Notes: generated from the letters alone by a model not told the origin. DNA of 38,535 nucleotides from Candidatus Woesearchaeota archaeon (GCA_018303505.1 JAGVYA010000017.1:1-38535), one strand, 5' to 3'; shown: positions 17,236 to 26,065, counted from the first letter of the stretch. Made by a program: numbers and translations.

Positions 17236-17952
17236 TTGATTTTTGCCAGGAAATCGCCTAGAGACGTGGCTAAAAAAGACATAGAAAACTATATAGTTTT
17301 TCTATATGATAGGAACAAGTCGTCTGCCACAAGGCACCTTGTATGCGCTGCGCTCAAATTCTATTATGAGGATGTGCTAAAGAGGAGATTTGGCCTGAAG
17401 TACCCGAAGAAATCAAGCAAACTGCCTATTGTTCTTGGCAAGGATGAGATATTGAGAATGATTAATTCAATAAAAAATCCAAAGCATAAATTGCTGCTTG
17501 AACTGATGTACGGCTCTGGGCTAAGGGTTGGAGAAGCAATCAAGGTAAAAATAGATGATTTTGATGTTAACAATAAAACCCTGCACATAAAAAATGGAAA
17601 AGGAGGCAAGGACAGGATTGTCAATTTGTCTGAAAGGTTTATTGCTGATTTTATACGCTTCATAAATGGCAAATCTTATGGTTATCTTTTTGAATCATCT
17701 CATAGAATTGGAAATTTCATAAGCAGCAGGACAGCAGAAAAAATTATAAAAATTGCATTAAGGAAAGCCAATATAACAAAAAATGCCCATCCACATACTT
17801 TAAGGACAAGCTTTGCAACACATCTGATAGAGAATGGCATTGATATTTCTTATGTGCAGAAGCTTTTGGGCCATTCAAGGATAAGCACAACGCAAACATA
17901 TTTGAGGCTAAGCAGCGAGTCGCTGAGGAATATCAAAAGCCCACTAGATTGA
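17236..17952 (+). CDS. xerA: XerA-like tyrosine recombinase (short N-terminus)
   Basis: ELMYGSGLRVGEAIKVKIDDFD, HPHTLRTSFATHLIENGIDISYVQKLLGHSRISTTQTYLRL; TTG start. Confidence 0.9.
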   Translation: MIFARKSPRDVAKKDIENYIVFLYDRNKSSATRHLVCAALKFYYEDVLKRRFGLKYPKKSSKLPIVLGKDEILRMINSIKNPKHKLLLELMYGSGLRVGEAIKVKIDDFDVNNKTLHIKNGKGGKDRIVNLSERFIADFIRFINGKSYGYLFESSHRIGNFISSRTAEKIIKIALRKANITKNAHPHTLRTSFATHLIENGIDISYVQKLLGHSRISTTQTYLRLSSESLRNIKSPLD

Positions 17953-18050
17953 ACTTATAATACACCATTACATTTATAAATTTCTGCACACTATCATATA
18001 GTTAAATTTGAAGCATATTTATTTATTTTCAATATCGAAAATATATTATG

Positions 18051-18127
18051 CCAATGTATTGGCGAGGTATCGCGATATGGTAAAAAAGCGACGCCGAGCT
18101 GTAAAGTTTGTTGCGAAGCAACCGATT
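18051..18127. repeat. Family A-like repeat (A5, partial)
   Basis: GGCGAGGTATCGCGATATGG...GCCGAGCTGTAAAGTTTGTTGCGAAGCAACCGATT. Confidence 0.55.
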
Positions 18128-18160
18128 GAATAATAAAAAAATAAAAAATTTAAAATCAAA

Positions 18161-20749
18161 ATGATAGAATACCTGGAAAAACCCTACAAGCCAGAGCAGA
18201 TAAGGCATATCTTGAATCCTATTGTTGATAAATGGTTCTTTACAAGATTCAAGGAGTTTTCACTGCCGCAGTTGTTTGGAGTTATGGAAATTCATTCAAG
18301 AAATAACATTTTGGTCAGCGCCCCAACAGGCGCAACAAAGACATTGACAGCTTTCCTGTCAATCTTAAACGAATTGATTGACTCAAGCGAAAAGGGAATT
18401 TTGGAAAACAGAGTTTACTGCGTTTATGTAAGCCCTTTAAGAGCGTTGTCTGAAGACATAAAAATAAATTTAGTTGAGCCATTGAAAGAAATGGAAAAGA
18501 TTGCTGGAAAAAAATTGAACATAAGAGTAGCTGTAAGAACAGGAGACACTTCAGCGTCAGAAAAGGCAAGGATGCTTAAGCAGCCGCCGCATATCTTAAT
18601 CACCACTCCGGAAAGCCTGGCTATAATGCTGACTTCAATAAAATTTCGCGAGTTATTGAAAAATGTGGAATGGTTTATTGCAGATGAAATTCATGCATTG
18701 GCTGAAAATAAAAGAGGAACTTATTTGTCATTATCAGTTGAAAGGCTGAATAGAATCTCTCCTTCAATGACTAGAATCGGGTTAAGCGCTACAATCGCTC
18801 CTTTGGAGGAGATTGCAAAATTTCTAGTCGGCTATGAAAACAGCAAGCTCAGAAACTGCAAGATTGTTGATGTCCAGTTCATAAAAAATATGGATTTGAA
18901 GGTTTTGTCTCCAGTCTCTGATTTGGTTGACATGGAGCATGCCCTGATGCACAATTCAATGTACAATCTGATTGATGATTTGATTCAAAGCCATCGAACA
19001 ACATTGATTTTCACAAACACAAGGTCTGCAACTGAAAGGGTTGTCCATCATTTGAAAGAAAAATTCCCAAAAAAATATGCAGAAAATATTGGCGCTCATC
19101 ATGGCTCTCTGTCAAAAAATTTAAGGCATAATATTGAAAACAGATTAAGAAAAGGGGAATTGAAGGTTATTGTTTCAAGCACTTCTCTTGAATTAGGCAT
19201 CGATATTGGCTACATTGATTTAGTCATATGCCTTGGCTCGCCAAAATCAGTTGCAAGGTTCCTGCAGCGGGCAGGCAGAAGCGGCCATAAGCTGCACGAC
19301 ACTGTAAAGGCAAGAATAATAGTTCTTGACAGGGATGATTTGGTTGAGTGCGCTGTTTTATTAAAATCCGCTATTGAGAAGAAGATTGACAAGATACACA
19401 TTCCAAAAAACTGCCTTGATGTTTTAGCCCAGCAGCTGCATGGCATTTCTATTGAGCAGAAATGGAAAGCGAAGGAATTGTTTAATTTGATAAAGCAAAG
19501 CTATTGCTACCATGAGCTTGAATTGAAGGATTTCATTGAGGTTATTGATTATCTCGCTGGAAAATACACTCCATTGGAAGACAGGCATATTTATGCGAAG
19601 ATATGGCATGATGAGGAGACTGGAGAGCTTGGAAGAAAAGGCAAGATGAGCAGGGTAATCTACATGACAAACATTGGCACGATTCCTGAAGAATCTTATA
19701 TAACTGTTAAAGTTGGAGAGCAGCCAATAGGGCATATTGACGAGGCATTTCTCGAAAGATTAAGAAGAGGAGATGTCTTTGTTCTTGGAGGAGAAAAATA
19801 CGAGTTTTTGTATGCAAAAGGCATGGTTGCTTATGTAAACGCTTCTGTTTACAGGCCTCCTACAATTCCATCATGGTTTTCTGAGATGCTGCCGTTGAGC
19901 TTTGACTTGGCTTTGGAGATTGGAAGATTTAGAAAGCTTATGAACGAGATGTTTTGCGCAAACAAATCAAAGAAGGATATTTTGGAGTTTATAAACAGTT
20001 ACTTGTATGTTGACAAAAATGCTGCTGAATCTATTTATGAATATTTTTACGAGCAGTTTAGTTACGCCGAAATTCCATCGCATTCAAGAATTATAGTTGA
20101 GCATTACACTGAGGATAAAAACAAAAGAAAATATATCCTATTCCATACCCTTTATGGAAGAAGGGTTAATGACTGCTTAAGCAGAGCTGTTGCATTTGCA
20201 ATTGGACGAACACAGCATCGAGATGTTGAAATAGGCATCAATGACAATGGGTTTTATGTTGCATCTGACAAAAGCGTTAATGTGATGCAGGCATTTAACT
20301 TGGTTAAATCAAAAGAGATGAGAAAGGTAATGGACATGGCAATTGAGCGCACAGAAGTTTTAAGGAGAAGGTTCAGGCATTGCGCCACTCGCGCTATGAT
20401 GATTTTGAGAAGCTATATGGGACATCAAAAAAGGGTTGGAAGGCAGCAGGTGAGCTCAATGATTTTGCTCAACGCTGTTAAAAGAATTGACCCAAATTTC
20501 TGCATTTTGAAAGAAGCAAGAAGGGAAGTTTTGGAGGATTTGATGGACATAGGGAATGCTGCAAAAGTAATTGAAGGCATTGAGCAGAAAAAGATTTTAA
20601 TCAAGGAAATAAGCACAAGCTTGCCTTCGCCATTTGCATTTAATCTGATATTGCAAGGATTTAGCGATATTATGAAAATTGAAGATAAAGTTGAATTTGT
20701 AAGGAGAATGCATGAGCAGATAATGGCAAAGATTAAGGTGGAGAAATGA
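18161..20749 (+). CDS. Lhr-like superfamily 2 helicase
   Basis: SAPTGATKTLTAF, DEIHAL, GLSATIAP, VVSSTSLELGIDIG, QRAGRSGH motifs; Lhr-type C-terminus. Confidence 0.9.
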   Translation: MIEYLEKPYKPEQIRHILNPIVDKWFFTRFKEFSLPQLFGVMEIHSRNNILVSAPTGATKTLTAFLSILNELIDSSEKGILENRVYCVYVSPLRALSEDIKINLVEPLKEMEKIAGKKLNIRVAVRTGDTSASEKARMLKQPPHILITTPESLAIMLTSIKFRELLKNVEWFIADEIHALAENKRGTYLSLSVERLNRISPSMTRIGLSATIAPLEEIAKFLVGYENSKLRNCKIVDVQFIKNMDLKVLSPVSDLVDMEHALMHNSMYNLIDDLIQSHRTTLIFTNTRSATERVVHHLKEKFPKKYAENIGAHHGSLSKNLRHNIENRLRKGELKVIVSSTSLELGIDIGYIDLVICLGSPKSVARFLQRAGRSGHKLHDTVKARIIVLDRDDLVECAVLLKSAIEKKIDKIHIPKNCLDVLAQQLHGISIEQKWKAKELFNLIKQSYCYHELELKDFIEVIDYLAGKYTPLEDRHIYAKIWHDEETGELGRKGKMSRVIYMTNIGTIPEESYITVKVGEQPIGHIDEAFLERLRRGDVFVLGGEKYEFLYAKGMVAYVNASVYRPPTIPSWFSEMLPLSFDLALEIGRFRKLMNEMFCANKSKKDILEFINSYLYVDKNAAESIYEYFYEQFSYAEIPSHSRIIVEHYTEDKNKRKYILFHTLYGRRVNDCLSRAVAFAIGRTQHRDVEIGINDNGFYVASDKSVNVMQAFNLVKSKEMRKVMDMAIERTEVLRRRFRHCATRAMMILRSYMGHQKRVGRQQVSSMILLNAVKRIDPNFCILKEARREVLEDLMDIGNAAKVIEGIEQKKILIKEISTSLPSPFAFNLILQGFSDIMKIEDKVEFVRRMHEQIMAKIKVEK

Positions 20750-20791
20750 ATTTCGATAGATTTTTAAATGTATACACTATTAAATGCAATT

Positions 20792-21001
20792 ATGACTAAA
20801 AAATTTACAGTAATTATTGAAAAAGGGGAAGACGGCTATATAATATCAGATGTGGTGGAACTACCGGGTTGCCATACGCAAGCTAAAACTCTTGACGAAT
20901 TATTAAAAAGGACAAAAGAAGCAATTTCTTTATATTTAAAATCAACAAAAGATAAGGAAACTTATTCTAAATTCTTGGGAGTGCAACAGATAGAGGTGTA
21001 G
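20792..21001 (+). CDS. hicB: HicB-like antitoxin
   Basis: FTVIIEKGEDGYIISDVVELPGCHTQAKTLDELLKRTKEAI; start placed at second Met. Confidence 0.85.
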   Translation: MTKKFTVIIEKGEDGYIISDVVELPGCHTQAKTLDELLKRTKEAISLYLKSTKDKETYSKFLGVQQIEV

Positions 21002-21002
21002 A

Positions 21003-21236
21003 ATGGCTAAATTGCCTCTACTGACAGCCAAGGAATTAGCCAAAGTTCTAAACAAATTGAATTTTGAATTTAAAAGACAAGAAGGGAGCCATATGTTTTT
21101 TGAGCATCCTGATGGCAGAACAACAGTGATTCCAAACCATCCCGGCGAAGAAATTGATAGAGGACTCCTGAACAAAATAGTTAAACGTGATTTACAAATA
21201 AGCAGGGAAATTTTTTTGAGAGCATGTAAAAAATGA
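21003..21236 (+). CDS. hicA: HicA-like mRNA interferase toxin
   Basis: LTAKELAKVLNKLNFEFKRQEGSHMFFEHPDGRTTVIPNHPGEEIDRGLLNKIVKR. Confidence 0.9.
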   Translation: MAKLPLLTAKELAKVLNKLNFEFKRQEGSHMFFEHPDGRTTVIPNHPGEEIDRGLLNKIVKRDLQISREIFLRACKK

Positions 21237-21826
21237 TACTCGGCATCACAGGCTCAATCGGCTCCGGCAAAACAACTGTTGCAAAATTGTTCAGCAGGCA
21301 TTGGTACAATAGGATAGACGCTGATGAAATCGGGCATGAAATTATTAAAAAAAACTCATTTGCTTACAAAAAAATAATCAAAGAATTTGGAAATAAACTT
21401 CTAGATAAAAACAAGAACATTGACCGGGAAAAATTAGGCAACATTGTTTTTAATGATAATGCAAAATTAAAAAAATTAAACTCAATAACGCATCCAATCA
21501 TTATTAATGAAATAAAAAATAGAATAAAAAAAATAAAACAAAAATGCAAAGACAAAACAAAAATTGTCATAGATGCTCCGTTATTGCTGGAAACCAAGAC
21601 AAAAAACCTTATAGACAAGATTGTTGTTGTCAAATGCGATATAAAAAATATACTAAAACGATTAAACAAAAAATATCCAAAACAAAAAATAGAAAAGATT
21701 TTAAAGTCGCAGATGCCTCTTGGCGAGAAGCTTAAGCATGCGGATTTTGTGATTGACAATAACGGGGATTTGGAGCATTTGGAAAAGCAAGTTATGAATA
21801 TTATCAAAAAAGTAGAAGATAAATAG
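21233..21826 (+). CDS. coaE: dephospho-CoA kinase (bacterial type)
   Basis: ILGITGSIGSGKTTVAKLFS...RIDADEIGHE...VVIDAPLLLE-type layout; overlaps hicA stop by ATGA. Confidence 0.85.
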   Translation: MILGITGSIGSGKTTVAKLFSRHWYNRIDADEIGHEIIKKNSFAYKKIIKEFGNKLLDKNKNIDREKLGNIVFNDNAKLKKLNSITHPIIINEIKNRIKKIKQKCKDKTKIVIDAPLLLETKTKNLIDKIVVVKCDIKNILKRLNKKYPKQKIEKILKSQMPLGEKLKHADFVIDNNGDLEHLEKQVMNIIKKVEDK

Positions 21827-21895
21827 GCGAGATGTCGCGATATGGCAGGAAAGCGACATCGAGCACTAATATTGCGGAGCATATTGTAAATTCAA
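21824..21895. repeat. Family A-like repeat (A6, partial)
   Basis: TAGGCGAGATGTCGCGATATGGCAGGAAAGCGACATCGAGCACTAATATTG; closely similar to 18060-18100. Confidence 0.5.
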
Positions 21896-21926
21896 ATAAA
21901 AACAAATAAAAAATTCAAATAATCAA

Positions 21927-22409
21927 ATGAAAACAGCTGTTTATCCTGGAACATTTGACCCTGTCACAAACGGGCATATGGACATTATTGAAAGGGCATT
22001 GAAATTATTTGACAGGCTTTATGTTGTTGTTGGCGACAATCCGCAAAAAGCGCCAACATTCACAGCAAAAGAAAGAATTGGCATGCTAAAAGAGGCTCTT
22101 AAAAAACACAATAATCGCATTGAGGTTGAGAATTTTGATGGCTTGCTCCTGAACTATGTAAAAAAGAAAAAATCAAATGTCATAATAAGGGGCTTGAGGG
22201 CAATTACTGATTTTGAGTTTGAGTTTTCTAGGGCATTGCTCAACAGGGAACTTTCAAAAGACATAGAAACAATCTTTATCATGACAAAGGATGACTATGC
22301 ATTCTTAAGCTCAAGCATAATAAAGGAAATTGCAATGTTTCATGGCCCTGTAAAAGGCTTTGTGCCACAAATTGTTGAGAAAAAGTTGAAAGAAAAGTTC
22401 AGGAAATGA
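21927..22409 (+). CDS. coaD: pantetheine-phosphate adenylyltransferase (bacterial type)
   Basis: AVYPGTFDPVTNGHMDIIERALKLFD...IIRGLRAITDFEFEF...FLSSSIIKEIAMFHG. Confidence 0.95.
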   Translation: MKTAVYPGTFDPVTNGHMDIIERALKLFDRLYVVVGDNPQKAPTFTAKERIGMLKEALKKHNNRIEVENFDGLLLNYVKKKKSNVIIRGLRAITDFEFEFSRALLNRELSKDIETIFIMTKDDYAFLSSSIIKEIAMFHGPVKGFVPQIVEKKLKEKFRK

Positions 22410-22413
22410 TTTT

Positions 22414-22662
22414 TTATTCATAAAACTTGCTCAAATCCTCTTCATGCATTCTTCTTCTTGGCTGGCTTTCGCTTATCATCCTCTGCTTAACCAGTCTTGC
22501 TGTGTAGCCTGCTATGACATTCCTCATTTTTGTAGAAGATACATTGGTGTATTTCTCAACTAATTCCTTGTTCTTGTTGAATTCTGAAGTGAATTCCTGG
22601 CCATGCTCCTTGACAAGCTTATTTGCAATTCTTTTAACTAATAATGTTTTTATTCTTCCCAT
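22414..22662 (-). CDS. rps17e: 30S ribosomal protein S17e
   Basis: MGRIKTLLVKRIANKLVKEHGQEFTSEFNKNKELVEKYTNVSSTKMRNVIAGYTARLV. Confidence 0.9.
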   Translation of the reverse strand: MGRIKTLLVKRIANKLVKEHGQEFTSEFNKNKELVEKYTNVSSTKMRNVIAGYTARLVKQRMISESQPRRRMHEEDLSKFYE

Positions 22663-22727
22663 TGTTATCAAAAATCAATTTTAAATTGTGTTTGCTCATT
22701 CGCTTTTCGCATAGTTTCTCACTTGAT

Positions 22728-22816
22728 TCATCGAAAATCTTCGATTTTCGGGTGTTCAAAAATGTAAAAGCATTTTTGACATTTGGAAATGCTCAAAAAT
22801 TCCAGATTTTTGACAT
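22728..22816. repeat. Family B-like element (B5, degenerate, with extra half unit)
   Basis: ATC-GAAAATC-TTC-GATTTTC-GGGTGTTC-AAAAATG..CATTTTT-GACAT, then ATGCTC-AAAAAT..ATTTTT-GACAT. Confidence 0.65.
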
Positions 22817-23070
22817 TACTCAAGCTTTGTCTGGTCAAATGGCTTTACTGGAGTGTCCTTGCTGGTTGAGCCTGGCATAGGCTTCTTTACTGTTATTGGT
22901 ATTAATCCTTGCTTGAACTCAAGCTTTGCTATCTCAACTGCATTATAGCCTATATTTTTAAGCTCTTCATCGCTTAGCTTGATCAAAAATGGAGCGCCCA
23001 TAGAAATCTGCAATGCCCTTGCTCCTATAATCCTGGCATGCTCGTATTTTGTGTATTCGTGCATTTTCAC
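22816..23070 (-). CDS. rpoK: DNA-directed RNA polymerase subunit K
   Basis: YTKYEHARIIGARALQISMGAPFLIKLS...AVEIAKLEFKQGLIPITVKKP. Confidence 0.93.
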   Translation of the reverse strand: MKMHEYTKYEHARIIGARALQISMGAPFLIKLSDEELKNIGYNAVEIAKLEFKQGLIPITVKKPMPGSTSKDTPVKPFDQTKLE

Positions 23071-23136
23071 TTAATTGTCATCGCCGTCTTCGTCATATCC
23101 ATTGCCATCATCGTCGTCGTCAAAAAAACTTTTCAT
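23071..23136 (-). CDS. 21-aa acidic micro-ORF
   Basis: MKSFFDDDDDGNGYDEDGDDN*; stop codon directly adjacent to the rpoK start; read by eye. Confidence 0.45.
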   Translation of the reverse strand: MKSFFDDDDDGNGYDEDGDDN

Positions 23137-23156
23137 TTAACTCACCCCATATAGTT

Positions 23157-23270
23157 TTAAAGCGGCTCGTCCTCGTCTATAAAGCTTTCTCCGCATGAAG
23201 GGCATTCAACTTCGCCTTCCTCAATGACTGTGCCACAACTTGGGCATTCCCTTTGGTCTTCTCCTTCCAT
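23157..23270 (-). CDS. 37-aa zinc-ribbon protein
   Basis: MEGEDQRECPSCGTVIEEGEVECPSCGESFIDEDEPL*; two CPSCG knuckles. Confidence 0.75.
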   Translation of the reverse strand: MEGEDQRECPSCGTVIEEGEVECPSCGESFIDEDEPL

Positions 23271-23442
23271 TTTCTCACCTTAGACAGAATAAGCCTTTTA
23301 TTGTGATCATAAGCATGGCTCGGCTGGATATTTTATAGTGGTATTTAAATTTATCGGAAAACTAGTGCTTATACGTAATTTTTTTCTGCCCTTTTTTCGC
23401 TTCCAAAATTTCTCGATGATAATTTTCAAAACCATCAAAGGG

Positions 23443-23540
23443 TTGTCAAAAACCATCAAGATTTATTGTAAATTGTTATGGTTTTTGAGCATGCTCGGAA
23501 ATCGTTGTAATTTATTTCTGTAACTTGCGATTTCCGACAT
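23443..23540. repeat. Family B double-hairpin element (B6)
   Basis: TTGTC-AAAAACCAT..ATGGTTTTT-GAGCATGCTC-GGAAATCG..CGATTTCC-GACAT. Confidence 0.85.
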
Positions 23541-23545
23541 GTGAA

Positions 23546-23765
23546 AACAAAAATTCCAACAACAACGCAGGGTTCGAACACGGGTTTTCTTGGTGAAAAC
23601 CCTATTCGCAAAGGATTTTTCCCCACTTCGTATGGAAAAATCCTCTGCACTCAATTCTCACCCAGACGAATGCGAGTGAGCTTTGAGATGAGCGAGCGAG
23701 AGACGAACTCTCGCATTTCACACGAACTCGCTCACATTTCGCTGTTGGAATTTTTGCTGGAAGTT
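23546..23765. repeat. large multi-branched palindromic element including Family C core (C3)
   Basis: CAAAAATTCCAACA...TGTTGGAATTTTTG closing stem; inner GGGTTTTC/GAAAACCC, AGGATTTTTCC/GGAAAAATCCT, GCGAGAG/CTCTCGC. Confidence 0.75.
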
Positions 23766-23791
23766 ATCTTCGAGAAACTAAAGGGTTTAAA

Positions 23792-24361
23792 GTGAGAGAG
23801 TTTGGTCTGTATCTTGACGGAAAAGAGCTTAGAGACAAAACCAAAAAATTTATATACCACTATCGAATTATAACAACTAAAATGCAGAGTGGAACACAAT
23901 TAAAATTATTTCCGGAACAAAAGAATTACTATAATTTTAGCTGGAAGAGGTCTGATGGAGCAGAATTTCATTTGGTTACCGAACTTTCTCCTGACACAAA
24001 ATTTTTTGAGCCTTTTATACAAGATAGAAGAAACCTTATCATTGGTGATTATAGGTTATTTAGAGAAAGAAGAGCAACCAGTCAAGCAACGCGAGATGTT
24101 ATGCAAGCGTTTAACGAAGTAGTTACAAATCATACCATAAAACGAATTGATTATGGCTGTGAATTGGAGTATTTATTAGGAGGTATACCTTATCCTTTTC
24201 ATGTTAAAACTGATGAAGGAGAAGTACCTTATGAAAGAGCAAGACAAGTAACACAAGAAATGATTAAACGTCTAAGTCAACTTACTCAAAAGGATGTTGC
24301 ATTAACTCTAATGCAAGAAGATGGTGAAGAGTTAGTGACTATTGATAGCAAAGTAAATTAA
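23792..24361 (+). CDS. hypothetical protein
   Basis: 189 aa ORF with normal composition; the actual start may be the later ATG at 23882 since TATA-like ttatatacc lies at ~23850. Confidence 0.55.
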   Translation: MREFGLYLDGKELRDKTKKFIYHYRIITTKMQSGTQLKLFPEQKNYYNFSWKRSDGAEFHLVTELSPDTKFFEPFIQDRRNLIIGDYRLFRERRATSQATRDVMQAFNEVVTNHTIKRIDYGCELEYLLGGIPYPFHVKTDEGEVPYERARQVTQEMIKRLSQLTQKDVALTLMQEDGEELVTIDSKVN

Positions 24362-24477
24362 ATATTTAAACCTTTATACCAAACCCTTCTTTAAAAATTT
24401 AAACCGAAAACTTAGACTTCGTTCTTACGCATAATCTCTGTGGATTATACGTACTTTATTGCATAAAACCCAGAACT

Positions 24478-24597
24478 CGTCAAAAACCACAGGTCATAGA
24501 CATGGTGGCAGTTGCTTATCGCAAACTATCTGCATGGTTTTTGAGCGTGCTCGAAAATCGTAACTATTCACTATAAAATTTGCGATTTTCGACACAT
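24478..24597. repeat. Family B double-hairpin element (B7), enclosed by CCGAAAACTTA/TAAGTTTTCGG
   Basis: GTC-AAAAACCA..TGGTTTTT-GAGCGTGCTC-GAAAATCG..CGATTTTC-GACA. Confidence 0.85.
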
Positions 24598-24670
24598 AAG
24601 TTTTCGGGCAGAAAAAAACTCCGCTCACCATCAAAGGTTCGCTACGTATAACACCGGTCCCGATATGCCT

Positions 24671-24970
24671 CTAACCAGCCTTCTTCTTCAAAGAATTCAA
24701 TCTGCTTCTTATCTTCTTCACAGCAGAGTCCCTGCCCCTAGAGCTTAACAGGTCATTTGCCAACTTATTGTCGCCAATTATGTCCTTAACCCAATTGCTG
24801 AAGTCGTTCTTTTCGCTGTTGACATGATGATTGAAAGTTTCATCATTCATATCGGGCAATGCATCTGCCAATTCCTCCAGGTTTTTCAATATAGGCCCAT
24901 TATTGACCCAGAAGCATTGCTCAGGAGAGGTATTGCATAAGTACCTTTTTGCTTCATCTTTTGTTGCCAT
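24671..24970 (-). CDS. DUF5752-like protein, paralogue 1
   Basis: FWVNNGPILKNLEELADALPDMNDETFNHHVNSEKNDFSNWVKDIIGD. Confidence 0.65.
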   Translation of the reverse strand: MATKDEAKRYLCNTSPEQCFWVNNGPILKNLEELADALPDMNDETFNHHVNSEKNDFSNWVKDIIGDNKLANDLLSSRGRDSAVKKIRSRLNSLKKKAG

Positions 24971-25351
24971 CTACATCAACTCCTTTACTAATCTTCGCAA
25001 TATTGCAATCTGAGTTTCAAGCCTGTTCTTGGCTCTTGCAATATCCTCAGCCAGGCTGTGGTCGTAAAAAATATCTTTAACCCAATTGCTAAAATCATTC
25101 TTGGCCTCATTAACATGATGCCTAAAGATCTCTTCACTCATTGTCTCAAGAGCGTCTGCAAGCTCAATTATATTCTTTAATTTCCTTCCGTCTGCAACAA
25201 CAAAATGCTGCTCAACAGGAGCTTCCCCTAGAACTTTTTTTCTTATAATAACCTCAACAGTTTGCAGCGGCTTTTTAGGATTAGACTTAACAGCAGTCTC
25301 AAGGGTCTTTTTTGATGATTTGCCTCTTTTTTTACCCATACTATCTATCAC
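24971..25351 (-). CDS. DUF5752-like protein, paralogue 2
   Basis: FVVADGRKLKNIIELADALETMSEEIFRHHVNEAKNDFSNWVKDIFYD; adjacent to paralogue 1. Confidence 0.65.
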   Translation of the reverse strand: MIDSMGKKRGKSSKKTLETAVKSNPKKPLQTVEVIIRKKVLGEAPVEQHFVVADGRKLKNIIELADALETMSEEIFRHHVNEAKNDFSNWVKDIFYDHSLAEDIARAKNRLETQIAILRRLVKELM

Positions 25352-25483
25352 CTTCTATATTTTTACTTTAAATATCTTGTTATTTTTATAGTTTTCGGAA
25401 TTTTAATTCCGAAAAGCCCCGAAAATTGTAAATTTTCGCTGGTTTGCGGTTTTTAAGAAGTTAGATAAACGCTATATCAGGAA

Positions 25484-26065
25484 CTACTCGCTTTGAGGCA
25501 CTACCAAACTGTCTAGTGTTCCTCTACCACGTGAATTCATTAATTTTATCGAATTTACATTACCAATATTGTGCCACATGTCAATGGTTGGCTTTAGATA
25601 ATCAGCAATTGCTTTGAGTCGCTCTAAATCTTTATTATTAATTTCTGCGTCTGTGTCAAAACTATACCTTCCTTCAGGATTATTACAGTGTAAGTGGACA
25701 TGGATAACCTTTCTGCGTTCTCCATCTCTTTCCTCAGGCTCTCTCTTTGAATAATTTATCGCAAAAGCAGGTCCCTGATTTCCACGTCTACGTTCATAAA
25801 AAGCAATACTTTGTTGGGGGAAATTAAGTCTTAGGTAGTATGATTGTTCATCACGAGTTACATATACGCCTGCGGGCCATGTTGCATGAAAGGGTTGTCC
25901 ATTTAATCTGCCGTCAATTGAGGTTATCATGCCGTCAGACACAACATTCGAAACATAAGTAGGGACCTTGCTTAAAAAATCTTCTGAAGTCATTGGTTTT
26001 GGTAATCTAAAAGAAACGGCAGGAATAATTAAAGATCTGCCCTCTGGCTTAGTAGTTTCATCCAT
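25484..26065 (-). CDS. hypothetical protein
   Basis: 193 aa ORF, no recognised family. Confidence 0.6.
   Translation of the reverse strand: MDETTKPEGRSLIIPAVSFRLPKPMTSEDFLSKVPTYVSNVVSDGMITSIDGRLNGQPFHATWPAGVYVTRDEQSYYLRLNFPQQSIAFYERRRGNQGPAFAINYSKREPEERDGERRKVIHVHLHCNNPEGRYSFDTDAEINNKDLERLKAIADYLKPTIDMWHNIGNVNSIKLMNSRGRGTLDSLVVPQSE

Noticed and set aside
17028-17261. ORF-track protein 17028-17261 and antisense 16676-17122
   Set aside because: They read through the intron-containing tRNA-Ser; only the last residues of the former relate to the XerA frame.
17022-17952. Integrative element with attachment site in tRNA-Ser next to the tyrosine recombinase
   Set aside because: The recombinase resembles chromosomal XerA, no second copy of the tRNA 3' end was noticed in the window, and neighbouring genes look like housekeeping genes.
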